In this document: piece after piece, positions 8,119 through 16,368 of the stretch
Layout: each line of letters starts with the position of its first letter
Position numbering within the stretch: the first letter of the stretch is position 1
The notes under the pieces: model-generated
What the model was told of the DNA's origin: nothing
Seen by the model: the letters and a program-made list of their open reading frames with translations, nothing else
The model's database searches: none
Position numbers and translations under genes: made by a program
Assembly: GCA_036495425.1 (NCBI GenBank)
Contig: DASXMW010000200.1
Location: forward strand, 1-64,000
Direction: 5' to 3'
Length of the DNA stretch: 64,000 bases
From: Bog-532 sp036495425
GTDB lineage: Bacteria > Actinomycetota > Actinomycetes > Streptosporangiales > Streptosporangiaceae

Positions 8119-9147
8119 GTGCGCGAAACAGCCAGCGTGGTAGACGTCGCGGCCCGGGCCGGCGTCTCAGTGGGGACCGTCTCCAACGTCCTGAACCGGC
8201 CCGAACGGGTGGCCCCCTCGACGCGTGAGCGCGTCCTGCAGGCCATCGACGAGCTCGGCTTCGTCCGCAACGAAGCGGCCCGGCAGCTGCGGGCGGGCCG
8301 CAGCCGTACCATCGGCCTGGTCGTGCTGGACGTGCGCAACCCGTTCTTCACCGACCTGGCCGCGGGCGCGGAGGGGGTGGCGGCGTCGCTGGGCCTGTCG
8401 GTGGTGTTGTGCAACAGCAACGATGACACGTCCCGCGAGCACCACTACCTGAGCTCGCTGCGCGAGCAGCGCGCGTTCGGCATCCTGATCACCCCGGTCG
8501 GGAGCAAGACCGCCACCATCGACGAGATCCGCCGCCGCGGTATCCCCGTGGTCCTGGTCGACCGGGCGGCCCGCGGCAACGAGTGCTCGGTGTCGGTGAA
8601 CGACCGGGTGGGCAGCGAGCTGGCGGTGACGCACCTCATCGAGCAGGGCCACCGGCGCATCGGCTTCGTGGGTGGCCCGGTGTCCCTCAGCCAGGTCAGC
8701 CAGCGTCTGGCCGGGGCGCACGCCGCCATCGAGGCGGCCGGGCTGCCACCCGGCGCGCTGACCATGATCGAGACACCCCGGCTGGATGTGGCCCAGGGCC
8801 GGGCCACCGGGGAGCGGCTGGCCGCCATCGCGCCCCGGCAGCGCCCGACCGCGGCCTTCTGCGCCAACGACCTGCTGGCCCTGGGCCTGCTGCAGGACAC
8901 GGTGCGCCGGGGCCTGTCGGTGCCCGGCGATCTGGCCATCGTCGGCTACGACGACATCGACTTCGCCGCCGCCGCCGCGGTTCCGCTGACCTCGGTCCGC
9001 CAGCCCCGCTCCCAGCTGGGCAAGGCAGCCATGGAGATGCTGATCGAGGAGGCCACCGACGGCAAGGCCCACCGGCACCGGCAGATCGTGTTCGAGCCCG
9101 AGCTGATCATCCGCGAGTCCACCGTCCCCCAGGCCGGGACCGGATAA
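8119..9147 (+). CDS. LacI family transcriptional regulator
   Basis: This 342-residue repressor has the normal LacI length. The N-terminal helix-turn-helix VVDVAARAGVSVGTVSNVLN contains the conserved hinge-preceding pattern and is followed by a periplasmic-binding-protein-like sugar domain with GLVVLDVRNPFF, VDRAARGNE and IVGYDDIDFA segments. The GTG start has GGAGG 5 nt upstream. It is divergent from the GH106-like gene, and LacI-type palindromes occur in the shared intergene and before the sugar-transporter operon, so it is the likely local repressor with a sugar inducer, by context rhamnose or a rhamnoside. Its stop codon lies exactly where the conserved part of the convergent MutS-like gene ends. 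Confidence 0.93.
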   Translation: MRETASVVDVAARAGVSVGTVSNVLNRPERVAPSTRERVLQAIDELGFVRNEAARQLRAGRSRTIGLVVLDVRNPFFTDLAAGAEGVAASLGLSVVLCNSNDDTSREHHYLSSLREQRAFGILITPVGSKTATIDEIRRRGIPVVLVDRAARGNECSVSVNDRVGSELAVTHLIEQGHRRIGFVGGPVSLSQVSQRLAGAHAAIEAAGLPPGALTMIETPRLDVAQGRATGERLAAIAPRQRPTAAFCANDLLALGLLQDTVRRGLSVPGDLAIVGYDDIDFAAAAAVPLTSVRQPRSQLGKAAMEMLIEEATDGKAHRHRQIVFEPELIIRESTVPQAGTG

Positions 9148-10653
9148 GCCGAAGATCCGCCGGTACAGGTCCGGCCCGTAGCTGGTCGACCGGGGCTCGC
9201 CCGGCAGCAGCCGGAACGTGCGCTGCCCGTCGTCCCGGCGCTCCGGCCGCAGGAACAGCGAACCGTTCCCCTGATCGGCGCCCTGGGTGGTGAACAGGCC
9301 GTGGGCCAGGTCGAACAGGTGGGTGACGAACACGACCCGGACCCCCGACTCGAGCAGGGCCCGCACGATCTGGCGGCCGATCTCCGAGCCTTCCTGCTCG
9401 TTGGTGGCGGCGAACGACTCGTTGGCCAGCAGCAGGCTGCCCGGGGTGAGCTGGCCGGCGATGTCTGCCATCCGGCTCAGTTCCTCGTCCAGCTTGCCGT
9501 GCTCCATGGCGCTGTCTTCTTCCCGCCTGAAGTGCGTGAAGATCCCCGGGCTGACGCTGGCGGTGAAGGACTCGGCCGCGACGAACATGCCGCACTGCAT
9601 CATCAGCTGGGCCAGGCCCACGCTGCGCAGGAACGTGGACTTCCCGCCCTGGTTGGCCCCGGTGATCATGATCAGCCGCTTGCCGCCGGCTTCGACGTCG
9701 TTGCCGACGGTGCGGCTCATTGGCCGGCCCGCCAGCCGCAGGCTCAGCGCCGGGTCGTAGAGGCCGCGCGTGGACAGGGCCAGCTTCTCCCCGGCCTCCG
9801 GCACCGGGACGCACACCGGCTCGCCCGCCGCGGTCAGGGTCTCGCGCAGGTTCAGGCAGCCGACGTAGAAGGCCAGCTCGGCCCGGAGCAGGGTGAAGAA
9901 AGCCAGGATGTGGTCGCAGGCCTGGGCCAGCGCACTGGCCACGCCGGCCAGGCCGCGCGACCGCAGGTCCGACAGGGCCTGCTGGCCGGCCTCGTCGCGA
10001 TCGGCGACGGTGAAGCCGAAACCGGCCTGGCCGCTGAGCGGCCACCGGTCCCGCCAGCCCTGATCGCGCGGCTGGCGCAGCACGTAGCCGGTGCCCTTGT
10101 GGCCCGGTCCCAGGCTGGCGCTGATCAGCGTGCCGCGGCGGAAGGCCAGCTCCTTCAGGTGGTCGTCCACGGTCCGCAGGTAGGCGTCGTCCAGTTCGGC
10201 CGTGATCATGCCGAAGAACCGGCGGAAGCCGTCCGACTGGAAATCGCGGCCGCGCTCGTCGGCCACCGCCCGCAGCTGCTTCAAGTGGCCGGTGTACAGC
10301 TCCAGGGTCTGCGTGGACCGGTAGACCAGGGCATCCGGGGTCGTGCTGGCCAGCCCGAACAGGCCCCGTTTGTTACCGGTCGTGGCCGCGGCCGCGATGT
10401 CGTACAGCCGCCGGATCACGGCGGGCCGGGCCACCGCGTCGGCCAGCACCTGCTGCCGGTAGGTGATGGCTTCCGGGCGGGTCAGGCTGGCCAGCGTGGC
10501 CTGGCGGGCCAGGCCGGCCAGGTAGTCGTCACCGGCCGCCATCGCCGACCAGAGCGTGCCCAGCTCCAGGTCCTGGGTCAGCGCCTGCTCGGCCGTGGTC
10601 GGCTCGTGGGCCGGATCGAGATCGCGGTCCCGGTACATCAGCCAGGCCTTCAT
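8167..10653 (-). CDS. MutS-family ATPase, second of a pair; reading frame runs on antisense to lacI
   Basis: The open frame encodes 828 residues, but only residues 1-502 (9148-10653) look like protein under selection. That part has a helical lever/clamp region and a MutS ATPase domain: Walker A GANQGGKST at 332-340, the LLLANESFAATNEQEG signature near 407-422 and VVFVTHLFDLAHG near 440-452. There are no N-terminal mismatch-recognition domains and no Smr domain. After SYGPDLYRRIFG the frame meets no stop and continues 326 codons antisense through lacI to 8167. Codon 503 is the complement of the lacI TAA. The natural C-terminus was probably lost in a rearrangement that placed lacI here. It is coupled to the upstream MutS-like gene by an ATGA overlap at 10650. 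Confidence 0.7.
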   Translation of the reverse strand: MKAWLMYRDRDLDPAHEPTTAEQALTQDLELGTLWSAMAAGDDYLAGLARQATLASLTRPEAITYRQQVLADAVARPAVIRRLYDIAAAATTGNKRGLFGLASTTPDALVYRSTQTLELYTGHLKQLRAVADERGRDFQSDGFRRFFGMITAELDDAYLRTVDDHLKELAFRRGTLISASLGPGHKGTGYVLRQPRDQGWRDRWPLSGQAGFGFTVADRDEAGQQALSDLRSRGLAGVASALAQACDHILAFFTLLRAELAFYVGCLNLRETLTAAGEPVCVPVPEAGEKLALSTRGLYDPALSLRLAGRPMSRTVGNDVEAGGKRLIMITGANQGGKSTFLRSVGLAQLMMQCGMFVAAESFTASVSPGIFTHFRREEDSAMEHGKLDEELSRMADIAGQLTPGSLLLANESFAATNEQEGSEIGRQIVRALLESGVRVVFVTHLFDLAHGLFTTQGADQGNGSLFLRPERRDDGQRTFRLLPGEPRSTSYGPDLYRRIFGLSGPGLGDGGLADDQLGLEHDLPVPVGLAVGGLLDQHLHGCLAQLGAGLADRGQRNRGGGGEVDVVVADDGQIAGHRQAPAHRVLQQAQGQQVVGAEGRGRALPGRDGGQPLPGGPALGHIQPGCLDHGQRAGWQPGRLDGGVRPGQTLADLAEGHRATHEADAPVALLDEVRHRQLAAHPVVHRHRALVAAGRPVDQDHGDTAAADLVDGGGLAPDRGDQDAERALLAQRAQVVVLAGRVIVAVAQHHRQAQRRRHPLRARGQVGEERVAHVQHDQADGTAAARPQLPGRFVADEAELVDGLQDALTRRGGHPFGPVQDVGDGPH

Positions 10654-12173
10654 CGCGCGATCCGCTCCTTGAGACGCTCGTAGGTGAGGCCGTACCGGCC
10701 GGCGATGGCGGCCGCGTAGGCCAGGCCGTCGGCGGGCCTGCGCACGATGCGGAACGTCCGGCCGGCCTGGTGGCCCGGGTCGATCCCGGCCACCATGCTC
10801 ACGCAGGCCGGGTTGAGCGAGGCGAGCTGGTCGATGAAGGTCACGTAGACGCAGACCAGGTCCTTCCCGGTCAGCTGGCGCAGGATCTGGGCACCCAGGA
10901 ACGACGCGTCCTCCAGGGTGGTCGAGGCGAAGCTCTCGTTCATGACCACGACGCTGCGGCTGCTGGCCCGCTGGAGGATCTCGTGCATGCGGACCAGTTC
11001 GTCCTCGAGCCGGCCCCGGAAGTCCTCCAGATTTTCTTCGATATCAAAATGACTGAAGATCTGGTCGGGCAGGAACAGCTGAGCTGACCGCCCGGGCACC
11101 GGGAGCCCCAGGCTGGCCAGGTAGAACAGCTGCCCGGTCATGCGGGCGAAGGTGGTCTTGCCGCCCTGGTTGGGTCCGGTGACGACGATGGCGCGTTCCG
11201 GGCCGTCCAGGTGCAGGCTGTTGCGCACCACCGTCCGCCGTCCGGCCAGCTTGCTGGCCAGGGCCAGATCGAACCCGTCCTCCACCCGGACCCGGTGGCC
11301 GGCCGGGCTGATCTCGGGGTAGCAGAACTCCAGGCCCGCCGATTCCACCGGCCGGATGTAGCTCAGGTAGGCCAGGTAGAACTGGACCTCGCGGTCGAAG
11401 GTGGCCACGGTGCCGTCGGCGAAGCCGGGGTGGGCGCGGCCGAACTCGGTCAGGGCCTGGAACAGGTCCGGGTAGAGCTGGGCCACGCAGTCCAGAATCT
11501 GCCCCTCGACCTGATCCATCTCGGCCAGGGTCCGGAACGGCATCCGGTAGTCCTTGACCTCGCCCTGCCGGAACCTGGCGAACGTCTGCTCGACGTCCGC
11601 GCCGTAGTCGTCCTCGTTCTCGTACCGGGTGACCCGGACCCGGGTGCCCCGGATGTGAACGCAGTAGCGCACCTGGGCCAGGCGGCCGCGCAGGTCGCGG
11701 GCTTCGGCGGTCAGCCGCTGGAAGCTGGCCGAGCCGGCGTAACCCTCCAGGTAGGCCCGCAGGGACCGCAGGCCCTCCGAGGCCGGCTCCGCCGCCCCGA
11801 GCTGCTCGGTCAGGGCCTGGACGGCCCGGACGTAGGTGTCGGCCGCGTCCAGGAACCAGCGCTGCTGCTGGTAGGGGTGGTGCAGCTGGGCGGCCCGGCT
11901 CAGGGACTGGCGCATGGCCGTCATCCGGCGCGCGAACCCGGTCACGATCTCCCGGACTTCGGTCCGGCGCAGGTCGCGCACGACCTGGTGCCGGTAGGCG
12001 ACGGCCGTTTCGTCGTGCAGCGGGGTCAGGAAGTAGGGCAGCAGGTCGTACTGCTCCAGGCCGCGGGTGAGGGCGGCCCCGACCTGGTCCAGGTTGAGGT
12101 CGGCGAAGAATGGCGGCGGGGCGGTCGCGGTCCGGTCTTCGGCCCGCGCGAAGAGAATGCTCCGAAAGGGCAT
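10650..12173 (-). CDS. MutS-family ATPase, first of a pair
   Basis: A 507-residue protein with a helical N-terminal region and a C-terminal MutS domain V. Visible motifs are Walker A GPNQGGKTT (333-341), the signature SVVVMNESFASTTLEDASF (about 407-425) and LVCVYVTFIDQLA near the end. Like its partner it lacks the mismatch-binding domain I, so classical base-mismatch recognition is unlikely. Its length and architecture match short MutS-related proteins of unknown role found in bacteria, often encoded in pairs. The 4-nt overlap with the next gene suggests equal synthesis and a heterodimer. The two proteins share the fold but differ clearly in sequence. Function is unknown; DNA-structure or recombination sensing is only a family-level guess. 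Confidence 0.85.
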   Translation of the reverse strand: MPFRSILFARAEDRTATAPPPFFADLNLDQVGAALTRGLEQYDLLPYFLTPLHDETAVAYRHQVVRDLRRTEVREIVTGFARRMTAMRQSLSRAAQLHHPYQQQRWFLDAADTYVRAVQALTEQLGAAEPASEGLRSLRAYLEGYAGSASFQRLTAEARDLRGRLAQVRYCVHIRGTRVRVTRYENEDDYGADVEQTFARFRQGEVKDYRMPFRTLAEMDQVEGQILDCVAQLYPDLFQALTEFGRAHPGFADGTVATFDREVQFYLAYLSYIRPVESAGLEFCYPEISPAGHRVRVEDGFDLALASKLAGRRTVVRNSLHLDGPERAIVVTGPNQGGKTTFARMTGQLFYLASLGLPVPGRSAQLFLPDQIFSHFDIEENLEDFRGRLEDELVRMHEILQRASSRSVVVMNESFASTTLEDASFLGAQILRQLTGKDLVCVYVTFIDQLASLNPACVSMVAGIDPGHQAGRTFRIVRRPADGLAYAAAIAGRYGLTYERLKERIAR

Positions 12174-12241
12174 GCCTCACGCGCCTCCGCGTCGGGGGGG
12201 TACCTCGCAGACCGCCAGCGGCGTAACCGCCGGCCCCTATT

Positions 12242-13519
12242 CTACCTTTCCCCCAGCCGACCGGCCTCTGGGACCTGGGCCGATGACGTTTCCGGTGCGG
12301 CCGCGCTCCAGCGCAACTCCACCTTCACCCCGGCGTCGGCCATCAGGTTGCGGACGGCACACCTCCGCTCGGTGGCCCGGGCCACGTCGGACAGTCCGGT
12401 GTCGGGCCGGCCGGCGCGAATCCGGGCCTGGATCATGACGGTCTCGAAGTAGGGCCGGACTCCGGGCTGGCCGGCCGCGCCGCGCGGGTCGGCCGCGTAC
12501 GAGGCCTCGAAGTCGATGCCGTCGTAGATGACGCCGGTCTCGCGGGCCACCCGGGCGAAGGTAGCGCCGATGGACCCGCAGGTGGCGCCGAGCACGGTCT
12601 CCAGCGGGTTCAGCGCGCTGCCGGTGCCGCCACCCGCGGTGGGCTCGTCGGTGACCATGCCGGGCCCGCCGCTGGTGTAGATGACCGTGCGCATGCCGCC
12701 GTCGTTGCGGGCGGTCAGCAGCCGCCGGTGCGGCACCGCCTCGCTTTTCTGGGTGGTCACGGCCGCCTGCGAACTGGCCGGGGCCGCACCGGTCCGGTAG
12801 CCGGCCACCTTGGTGGCCTCCGGCCCAGCCACCTGCGTGGCGTACTGCCCGGTGCCCTCGGCTCCGTACGATCCCGCGGCCTCGGCTCCGTACGATCCCG
12901 CGGCCTCGGTCCCGTACGGCCGGGCGCCCTGGGTCCCGTACGGGGCCGGGCTGGCGTGCCGCCCGGCGGTCCGGTTGGCCGACCGGAACGCCTCCGGCGT
13001 GGACTCCGGGCCGGGCCCGTCCACGATCAGCCTGGTCGAGGCCGCCTTCTCGTCGGTGGTGATGATGGCTGCGACCGCGGCGGCCAGCACCCCGAAGATC
13101 AAGTGGGCGATCGCGAACACCCACGGCGTGATGATCTGGGCCGCCGCCGGATCCACCGCCCGCCAGATGCCGTACTGCATGACCACCCAGATGACCGGCC
13201 CGAACAGTGCCCCGCAGGCGATGATCAGGGAGCGCGAGCCCGGCAGCCGCCAGGCCGCCAGCGCGATCACCGAACCGAATACGAAAGACACCAGCACGTG
13301 CACGGCCAGGCCGATGATCAGCGACCAGAAGCTGAACTTCCCGTTCAGCGGCACGGCCCGCCAGAACGTGTTGGTGATGAGGTTCAGCAGCGTCCAGAAG
13401 CCGATGCCCGTCAGCCACAGAATGAACATCAGCCACGCGGCCATCATCACGCCGCCAAGGACGCCGCCAATCGCAGCCGAGCGCAGGGTTGCCTTAGTCA
13501 CGGCCGTCACCCCCCACAT
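12242..13519 (-). CDS. Membrane protein with C-terminal OsmC domain (fusion)
   Basis: This is a 425-residue two-part protein. Residues 10-155 hold about four transmembrane helices (for example AAWLMFILWLTGIGFWTLL and SLIIGLAVHVLVSFVFGSV). Residues 160-265 are a low-complexity linker with 8-residue repeats rich in Tyr, Gly and Ala. Residues 275-402 form an OsmC-type domain: the NPLETVLGATCGS segment with Cys314 and the second Cys387 in ERRCAVRNLM, the pair that reduces organic hydroperoxides in OsmC/Ohr proteins. The domain would face the cytosol or the outside depending on topology, which I cannot decide. The ATG at 13519 is the longest start; a GTG four codons in is possible. Transcription is independent of its neighbours. 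Confidence 0.8.
   Translation of the reverse strand: MWGVTAVTKATLRSAAIGGVLGGVMMAAWLMFILWLTGIGFWTLLNLITNTFWRAVPLNGKFSFWSLIIGLAVHVLVSFVFGSVIALAAWRLPGSRSLIIACGALFGPVIWVVMQYGIWRAVDPAAAQIITPWVFAIAHLIFGVLAAAVAAIITTDEKAASTRLIVDGPGPESTPEAFRSANRTAGRHASPAPYGTQGARPYGTEAAGSYGAEAAGSYGAEGTGQYATQVAGPEATKVAGYRTGAAPASSQAAVTTQKSEAVPHRRLLTARNDGGMRTVIYTSGGPGMVTDEPTAGGGTGSALNPLETVLGATCGSIGATFARVARETGVIYDGIDFEASYAADPRGAAGQPGVRPYFETVMIQARIRAGRPDTGLSDVARATERRCAVRNLMADAGVKVELRWSAAAPETSSAQVPEAGRLGER
12856..12951. repeat. Four 24-bp tandem repeats inside the membrane-OsmC gene
   Basis: Two identical 24-bp units (12856-12879 and 12880-12903) are followed by two diverged ones (12904-12927 and 12928-12951). They encode 8-residue repeats of the Gly-Ala-Glu-Ala-Ala-Gly-Ser-Tyr kind in the linker between the membrane and OsmC parts. 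In-frame units suggest slippage changes linker length without breaking the gene. Confidence 0.8.
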
Positions 13520-13801
13520 TTGGACCAGTGCTCACCCGGTTTAGGAGCCGGGCTGCCGCGGCCACGCTAGCAGGAAGCAGGTCCTTAGTCCGCAAAAGTC
13601 AACATTGAAGGCGAATGCCCATACTTCGTTATATTTACCGGTCCTGAGCGGGCCGGGCGGGGTGGTGGTTCGGCAGGCCCGGGCCCATCCGGCCCGGCTG
13701 GTAAGGGTGTGATTGATGGGGCGATGGGCAATTCCCGACGGATTTAGCCAGTGTTAGCGTCCAATTCTAGGTACTGGAATCGCTACCCCACCGCGCCGTA
13801 G

Positions 13802-14680
13802 CTAGAGCTTGGCCGCGGCGGGGACGATCTGGTCCAGGAAGATGTCCAGCTGGCCGGGTTCGCTGATCTTGAGCAGGCTGCCGTGGGCGACGCTGAAGCC
13901 GAGTTCGGAGATCTCCTGCAGCTGCTCGAGGATCTGCGGCACGTTCTCGCCGCTGGGCCCGAGGTCGAACCGGGTCTGCCAGGTCTTCTCGATCGAGTCG
14001 TAGTCCCGGCCGACCGCCGCGCAGTGCTCGCGCAGTACGTCGAGCTTGTGCGCGGCCTCGGCCGGGCCGGAGCCGGGGATGTTGCAGGAGTCGGCGTACT
14101 GGGCCACCAGGCGCAGGGTCTTCTTCTCCCCGCCGCCGCCGATGAGGATGGGCGGGTGCGGGCGGCTCAGCGGCTGCGGCGAGTTCAGCGTCCGGGCCAG
14201 CTGGTAGTGCTGACCGTGGTACGGCCCGTCGGAGTCGCTCCACATCTGCTGGCAGATCTGCAGCGCCTCTTCCAGCCGTTCGAACCGTTCGGCGGTGGGC
14301 GGGAACAGCAGGCCGAGGCCGGCCGACTCCTCCCCGTTCCAGGCCGCGCCGATACCGAGGATGGCCCGGCCACCGGACAGCACGTCCAGGGTGGTGACCG
14401 CCTTGGCCAGCAGCCCGGGCTCCCGGTAGACCACCGCGGTGACCACGGTCAGCAGCTTGACCCGCTCGGTCCGGGCCGCCAGCCAGCCCAGCGTGGTGTA
14501 GGCCTCGAGCATCTCGTGCTCGGGCGGGCCGATCGGCCCGATCTGCCACACGTGGTCCATCACGCTGACCCGGTCCACGCCGCCCTCGTCGGCCCGGCGG
14601 GCGATGCCGCCCAGCGTGTGCCGCAGCTCAGCGGCGCCGCCGTCCCACGTGAAGTCCGAGATGTGCAGGCCAATCTTCAC
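13802..14680 (-). CDS. LLM-class F420-dependent oxidoreductase
   Basis: A 292-residue luciferase-like monooxygenase fold protein, of the size usual for F420-dependent LLM oxidoreductases. It begins VKIGLHISDFTWDGG and includes SVMDHVWQIG, GWLAARTERVKLLTVVTAV, LSGGRAILGIGAAWNGEE and HPPILIGGGGEKKTLRL, all characteristic of the F420-binding TIM barrel. It probably transfers hydride between F420 and an unknown small substrate in the cytosol. The GTG at 14680 is the start: AGAGGAG lies 7 nt upstream, and residues before it are out of family. The adjacent upstream gene encodes a split-barrel PPOX-type protein, another common F420 enzyme, so the two form a small redox operon. Confidence 0.88.
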   Translation of the reverse strand: MKIGLHISDFTWDGGAAELRHTLGGIARRADEGGVDRVSVMDHVWQIGPIGPPEHEMLEAYTTLGWLAARTERVKLLTVVTAVVYREPGLLAKAVTTLDVLSGGRAILGIGAAWNGEESAGLGLLFPPTAERFERLEEALQICQQMWSDSDGPYHGQHYQLARTLNSPQPLSRPHPPILIGGGGEKKTLRLVAQYADSCNIPGSGPAEAAHKLDVLREHCAAVGRDYDSIEKTWQTRFDLGPSGENVPQILEQLQEISELGFSVAHGSLLKISEPGQLDIFLDQIVPAAAKL

Positions 14681-14699
14681 TGCGATGCTCCTCTGAGGG

Positions 14700-15098
14700 T
14701 TACTGGCGGGCGGTGGCGGTGGGCCGGATGAACAGCACGACCCGGTCGGGCGCGTCCGGGGGCGCCTGGTCGGCCCCGCCGTAGCGGCGGGACAGCTGGC
14801 GGTAGAACACCCCCTCCGGGTCCGGGTCGACGTGGTCCAGGACACCCCGGACCTCCAGGAACCGGTAGGGCTGGTCCGGGTCGTTGACCGACAGGGCGGC
14901 GGACGGGTTGGCCATCAGGTTGCGGTACTTCTGCCGCTTGCTCGTGTGGGTGAACTTGATGAACTCCCCGTCGAACTCGAACCACATCGGCTCGACCTGC
15001 ACCGTCCCGTCCTGGCGGGCGGTGGCCAGGTGCCCGTACAGCGGCCGCTCGAGCAGGTCACGGTAGTCGGCGGGGATGATTTCGGATGCCGTGGTCAT
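14700..15098 (-). CDS. PPOX-class F420-dependent enzyme (pyridoxamine oxidase fold)
   Basis: A 132-residue split beta-barrel protein of the pyridoxamine-5-phosphate-oxidase-like superfamily. The motif RPLYGHLATARQDGTVQVEP at the N-terminus, KFTHTSKRQKYRNLMANP in the middle and RFLEVRGVLDHVD are typical of the F420-dependent branch of small PPOX proteins. It probably reduces or oxidises an unknown cytosolic compound with F420, or binds the cofactor. The ATG at 15098 has GGAGG 5 nt upstream. It is divergent from the nitroreductase at 15211 and lies 19 nt before the LLM oxidoreductase, with which it is probably cotranscribed. Confidence 0.85.
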   Translation of the reverse strand: MTTASEIIPADYRDLLERPLYGHLATARQDGTVQVEPMWFEFDGEFIKFTHTSKRQKYRNLMANPSAALSVNDPDQPYRFLEVRGVLDHVDPDPEGVFYRQLSRRYGGADQAPPDAPDRVVLFIRPTATARQ

Positions 15099-15210
15099 CA
15101 AGTCCTCCGTGTTCTCGCGTGTTCTCACGATTAGACAACGCCGATGCGGAAGACAGGCCATGGGGCTGGGGTTGCTCTCGATAGTCAAGCCCATCAGACG
15201 AAGGAGAGCC

Positions 15211-15726
15211 GTGGAAACCTGGGATGCGATCCGTGCCCGCCGTAACGTCCGGACCTACCAGGACGACCCCGTACCCGGGGCCGATCTCGATCGCATCGCC
15301 GAAGCCGGGTGGCGGGCTCCCTCGGCGTCCAACCGTCAGCACTGGGACTTCATCATCGTCACCGACCGCAGCCAGCTGAGCGAGCTGTCCACGGTCTGGC
15401 AGGGTGCCCGGCACATCGCGGGGGCAGCCGCGGCCATCGCCCTGGTCCTGCCCGAGCCGGAGGACCAGCGCATGCTGATCGTGGACCAGTACGACCTGGG
15501 CCAGGCCACCTACGCGATGATGCTGGCCGCGGCCGACCTCGGCATCGGCAGCGGGCACTCGTCCGTCGGTGATCAGGACAAGGCCCGGGCCATCCTCGGC
15601 GTCCCCGGTGACCACCTGGTCGCTTACCTGATCGGTCTCGGTTATCCGGCCGGCCGGCCGCTGACACCCATCGCCAAGCCGGACCGCCGCCCGCTGGGTG
15701 AGGTCATCCACCACGGCCACTGGTGA
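15211..15726 (+). CDS. Nitroreductase family protein
   Basis: A 171-residue FMN-dependent nitroreductase-fold protein. WDAIRARRNVRTYQDDPVPG at the N-terminus is the FMN-phosphate-binding start of the family; GWRAPSASNRQHWDFIIV follows, and MLAAADLGIGSGHSS and YLIGLGYPAGRP come later. It would reduce nitro groups, quinones or enones with NAD(P)H as a dimer. The GTG at 15211 is chosen because AAGGAG is 4 nt upstream and the family starts here. It is divergent from the PPOX/LLM pair, sharing a roughly 110-nt intergene, which suggests a common redox theme. Confidence 0.88.
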   Translation: METWDAIRARRNVRTYQDDPVPGADLDRIAEAGWRAPSASNRQHWDFIIVTDRSQLSELSTVWQGARHIAGAAAAIALVLPEPEDQRMLIVDQYDLGQATYAMMLAAADLGIGSGHSSVGDQDKARAILGVPGDHLVAYLIGLGYPAGRPLTPIAKPDRRPLGEVIHHGHW

Positions 15727-15792
15727 GCAGGTGCGCGGGTCGGTGCCCCGGCCCTGCCGGTGGCCGGTCCCGCGGCACGGTTGGATGGCGTC

Positions 15793-16359
15793 ATGAATGA
15801 GAACCATCAGCGGCTGTGCGGGAGCGCGGAGTGGGCGGCTCACCTGCAGGAGACGCTGCTGCCCCGGTTGTTCGCGGACGTCGAGCTGGGTGAGCGGATG
15901 CTGGAGATCGGGCCCGGGCCGGGTGCGGCCACCGACTGGCTGCGGCACCGGGTGGGCGACCTGACCGCCATCGAGATCGACCCGGTTGCCGCCGACAGGC
16001 TGCGAGCCAGGTTCGCCGGCACCACCGTGGACATCGTCACTGGCGACGCGACCCGGCTGCCGTGGCCGGACGGCTCGTTCGACGTCGTGACCACGCACAC
16101 GATGCTGCACCACGTGCCCACCGTGCGCGGGCAGAACCAGGTGCTGAGCGAGGCCCTGCGGGTGCTGCGGCCCGGCGGCGCGCTGCTCGCCTCGGACAGC
16201 CTGCCCAGCACCAGCCTGCACGCGTTCCACGCCGACGACATCTACAACCCGGTCGACCCCGGCGGGCTGATCACCCGGCTGCAGACCATCGGCTACGGCC
16301 GGCTGAGGGTGGAAGTCACCGACCGCTGGGCCGCGCAGGCCTTCAAGCCCACGGATTGA
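15793..16359 (+). CDS. Class I SAM-dependent methyltransferase
   Basis: A 188-residue soluble methyltransferase. Motif I is MLEIGPGPGAATDWL, motif II includes the acidic TAIEIDP, and the motif VTGDATRLPWPDGSFDVVTT and LRVLRPGGALLASD follow, as in the UbiE/Methyltransf_11 group. The substrate is unknown. The ATG at 15793 begins MNENHQRLCGS, as in relatives; an upstream GTG would add an unlike Pro/Ala stretch. It ends 10 nt before the convergent P450 stop. Confidence 0.88.
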   Translation: MNENHQRLCGSAEWAAHLQETLLPRLFADVELGERMLEIGPGPGAATDWLRHRVGDLTAIEIDPVAADRLRARFAGTTVDIVTGDATRLPWPDGSFDVVTTHTMLHHVPTVRGQNQVLSEALRVLRPGGALLASDSLPSTSLHAFHADDIYNPVDPGGLITRLQTIGYGRLRVEVTDRWAAQAFKPTD

Positions 16360-16368
16360 GCAGGCCGG

